From NCBI GenBank assembly GCA_024180945.1, contig JAKSGN010000007.1:806001-870000 (forward strand): 64,000 nt of DNA, given 5' to 3'. The stretch's first letter is position 1. Each line of letters begins with the position of its first letter. Shown one piece after another: positions 63,179 through 64,000 of this stretch. Source of the DNA: Macrophomina tecta. Taxonomy: Eukaryota; Ascomycota; Dothideomycetes; Botryosphaeriales; Botryosphaeriaceae. Below the pieces are notes generated by a model. It ran no database searches and was not told the DNA's origin. It saw only the letters and a list, made by a program, of their open reading frames with translations. Position numbers and translations under genes: made by a program.

Positions 63179-63221
63179 ACGGCCCTACGGCATTGGGATC
63201 GACCCAGGGGCCACAGTCTAG
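63169..63221 (+). promoter_or_regulatory. Candidate -1 ribosomal frameshift signal between gag and pol
   Basis: A-AAA-AAC (63169-63175) sits in the gag frame as X-XXY-YYZ. A stem starts 5 nt after it: GGCCC (63181-63185) pairs with GGGCC (63208-63212). Flanking bases extend it, CTAGAC (63175-63180) with GTCTAG (63216-63221) across a 3-nt ACA bulge, and an inner TGGG/CCCA pair (63194-63197, 63203-63206) caps it. A -1 shift here enters exactly the frame that encodes the protease. Confidence 0.75.
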
Positions 63222-64000
63222 GTCCCTTCACATGGTATCACGCACATCGAATACGGAAATTCTCACCGGACCAAATCTTTGGAAACAATTCAAAACGAAA
63301 GGAACACTCAACGGAGTGCCCATCAGGATACTGATCGACACAGGATCAAGCGGAAACTTTATACACAACGAGTTTGTGGAACAATGCAAGATCCTATACC
63401 GGAAGAAGAAAGAGCCATACCCACTCAGCGGATTCGACGGGAAAAGCTCAGTCTACGGAGAAGGCTGGGTAAAGATAGAAACGGAGGAAGCAACCCTCCA
63501 GATCAAGAACCATCGGGAGCAGATTTCCCTCGATGTCCAAAGGATCCCCGGGCATGACATTATTCTAGGTATGCCCTGGATCCGAACACAGAAACCTATC
63601 TTCGACTTCAGCGAAGGAGACGAAATCGTCTTTCGAGAAGAGATCGACGACCTCCTACGAAAATTCGGTTTACGCATGGAAAACGGGTTAATGAACACCC
63701 TACAGCGACTCTTGTCTACTATGAATCGGGAAGTAGCCAGCGTAAGGCCCAAGAGCGGCAGCTGTGTAGGCGACTCCGATAGTGGTGTAAGTCAGAACCA
63801 GGACTGCGACGCAGAAGGCGAAGCCTCCTTGGTAAAATGCAACCCTATCGCAGGAATAAGCCCTACCGAGCGAAACGATACCCTCGAATCATCAAGAGAA
63901 GAGCAAGACTCAAACGATGGCGTAAGGCCCAGTGACGGCAACATCAACGGCAACCTTGAGGGAGGCCTAAGACAGGACCAGGACTGCAGCGTGCAAGACG
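63179..64000 (+). CDS. Gypsy pol, 5' part (protease), runs off the window
   Basis: Open from the gag overlap to the last base in the -1 frame relative to gag. An ATG at 63232 exists but is probably not the natural start. Aspartic protease motif LIDTGSSGNF about 38 codons after it, with HDIILGMPWI downstream where retroviral-type proteases have the ILG strand. The stretch from about 63700 to the end encodes acidic, low-complexity linker sequence, in which a phrase like VRPxxGxxxGD recurs. Reverse transcriptase, RNase H and integrase must lie beyond base 64000. Confidence 0.88.

Noticed and set aside
1..64000. CRISPR arrays, bacterial operons, ribosome binding sites, riboswitches or rRNA genes
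   Set aside because: The window is eukaryotic in gene structure; no regular spacer-repeat array or rRNA-like sequence was seen.

Overview
The window looks like a transposon-rich accessory region of a filamentous ascomycete (Pezizomycotina). The supporting signs are short spliceosomal introns of about 44-70 bases with CTRAC-like branch points, a Zn(II)2Cys6 regulator, a fungal-rhodopsin membrane protein, Fot1/pogo, hAT, Tc1, MULE, Tad-like LINE, Copia and Gypsy elements, and RIP-like nonsense mutations. I cannot name the species from sequence alone.

Layout. 1-0.9 kb: broken MULE transposase. 2.4-6.9 kb: two host genes, a conserved single-pass membrane protein (minus) and a SANT/Myb-like nuclear protein (plus, one frameshift). 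7.3-13.3 kb: three pogo/Fot elements almost end to end, of which the third has an intact 549-residue transposase. 13.4-18.4 kb: a small DUF3237-like gene, LTR remnants and an Est1/SMG7-like gene. 19.3-30 kb: a nested block, with a solo LTR beside an 8.2-kb Copia element that carries a hAT element in its leader and abuts a decayed second hAT. 30.7-39.2 kb: a small metabolic cluster: P450, 4,5-dihydroxyphthalate decarboxylase-like enzyme, divergent Zn2Cys6 regulator (dead) and dienelactone hydrolase, invaded by a 5'-truncated LINE. 40-41.8 kb: an inverted, essentially identical copy of the first pogo element. 43.4-49.4 kb: solo LTRs, a coiled-coil ORF and a broken dioxygenase-like gene. 49.4-56.3 kb: a fourth pogo element, a decayed LINE (minus) and a Tc1-like element inside a repetitive coding stretch. 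58.8-60.3 kb: intact five-exon rhodopsin-family gene. 60.8-64 kb: 5' part of a Gypsy element whose gag ends on a canonical -1 frameshift signal and whose pol runs off the window.

How the genes relate. The 30.7-39.2 kb genes plausibly act together on an aromatic acid or ring-cleavage product: P450 hydroxylation, decarboxylation of an ortho-dihydroxy acid, lactone hydrolysis, with the Zn2Cys6 protein as local regulator. The regulator carries two adjacent amber codons where the family has Trp-Trp, so local control is probably lost while both hydrolytic genes keep open frames. Nearly all other intact genes are element-borne. The most notable signals are the frameshift cassette at 63169-63221, the fixed 17-bp subterminal doublets shared by four pogo families, and the identical inverted pogo copies bearing the same nonsense codons.
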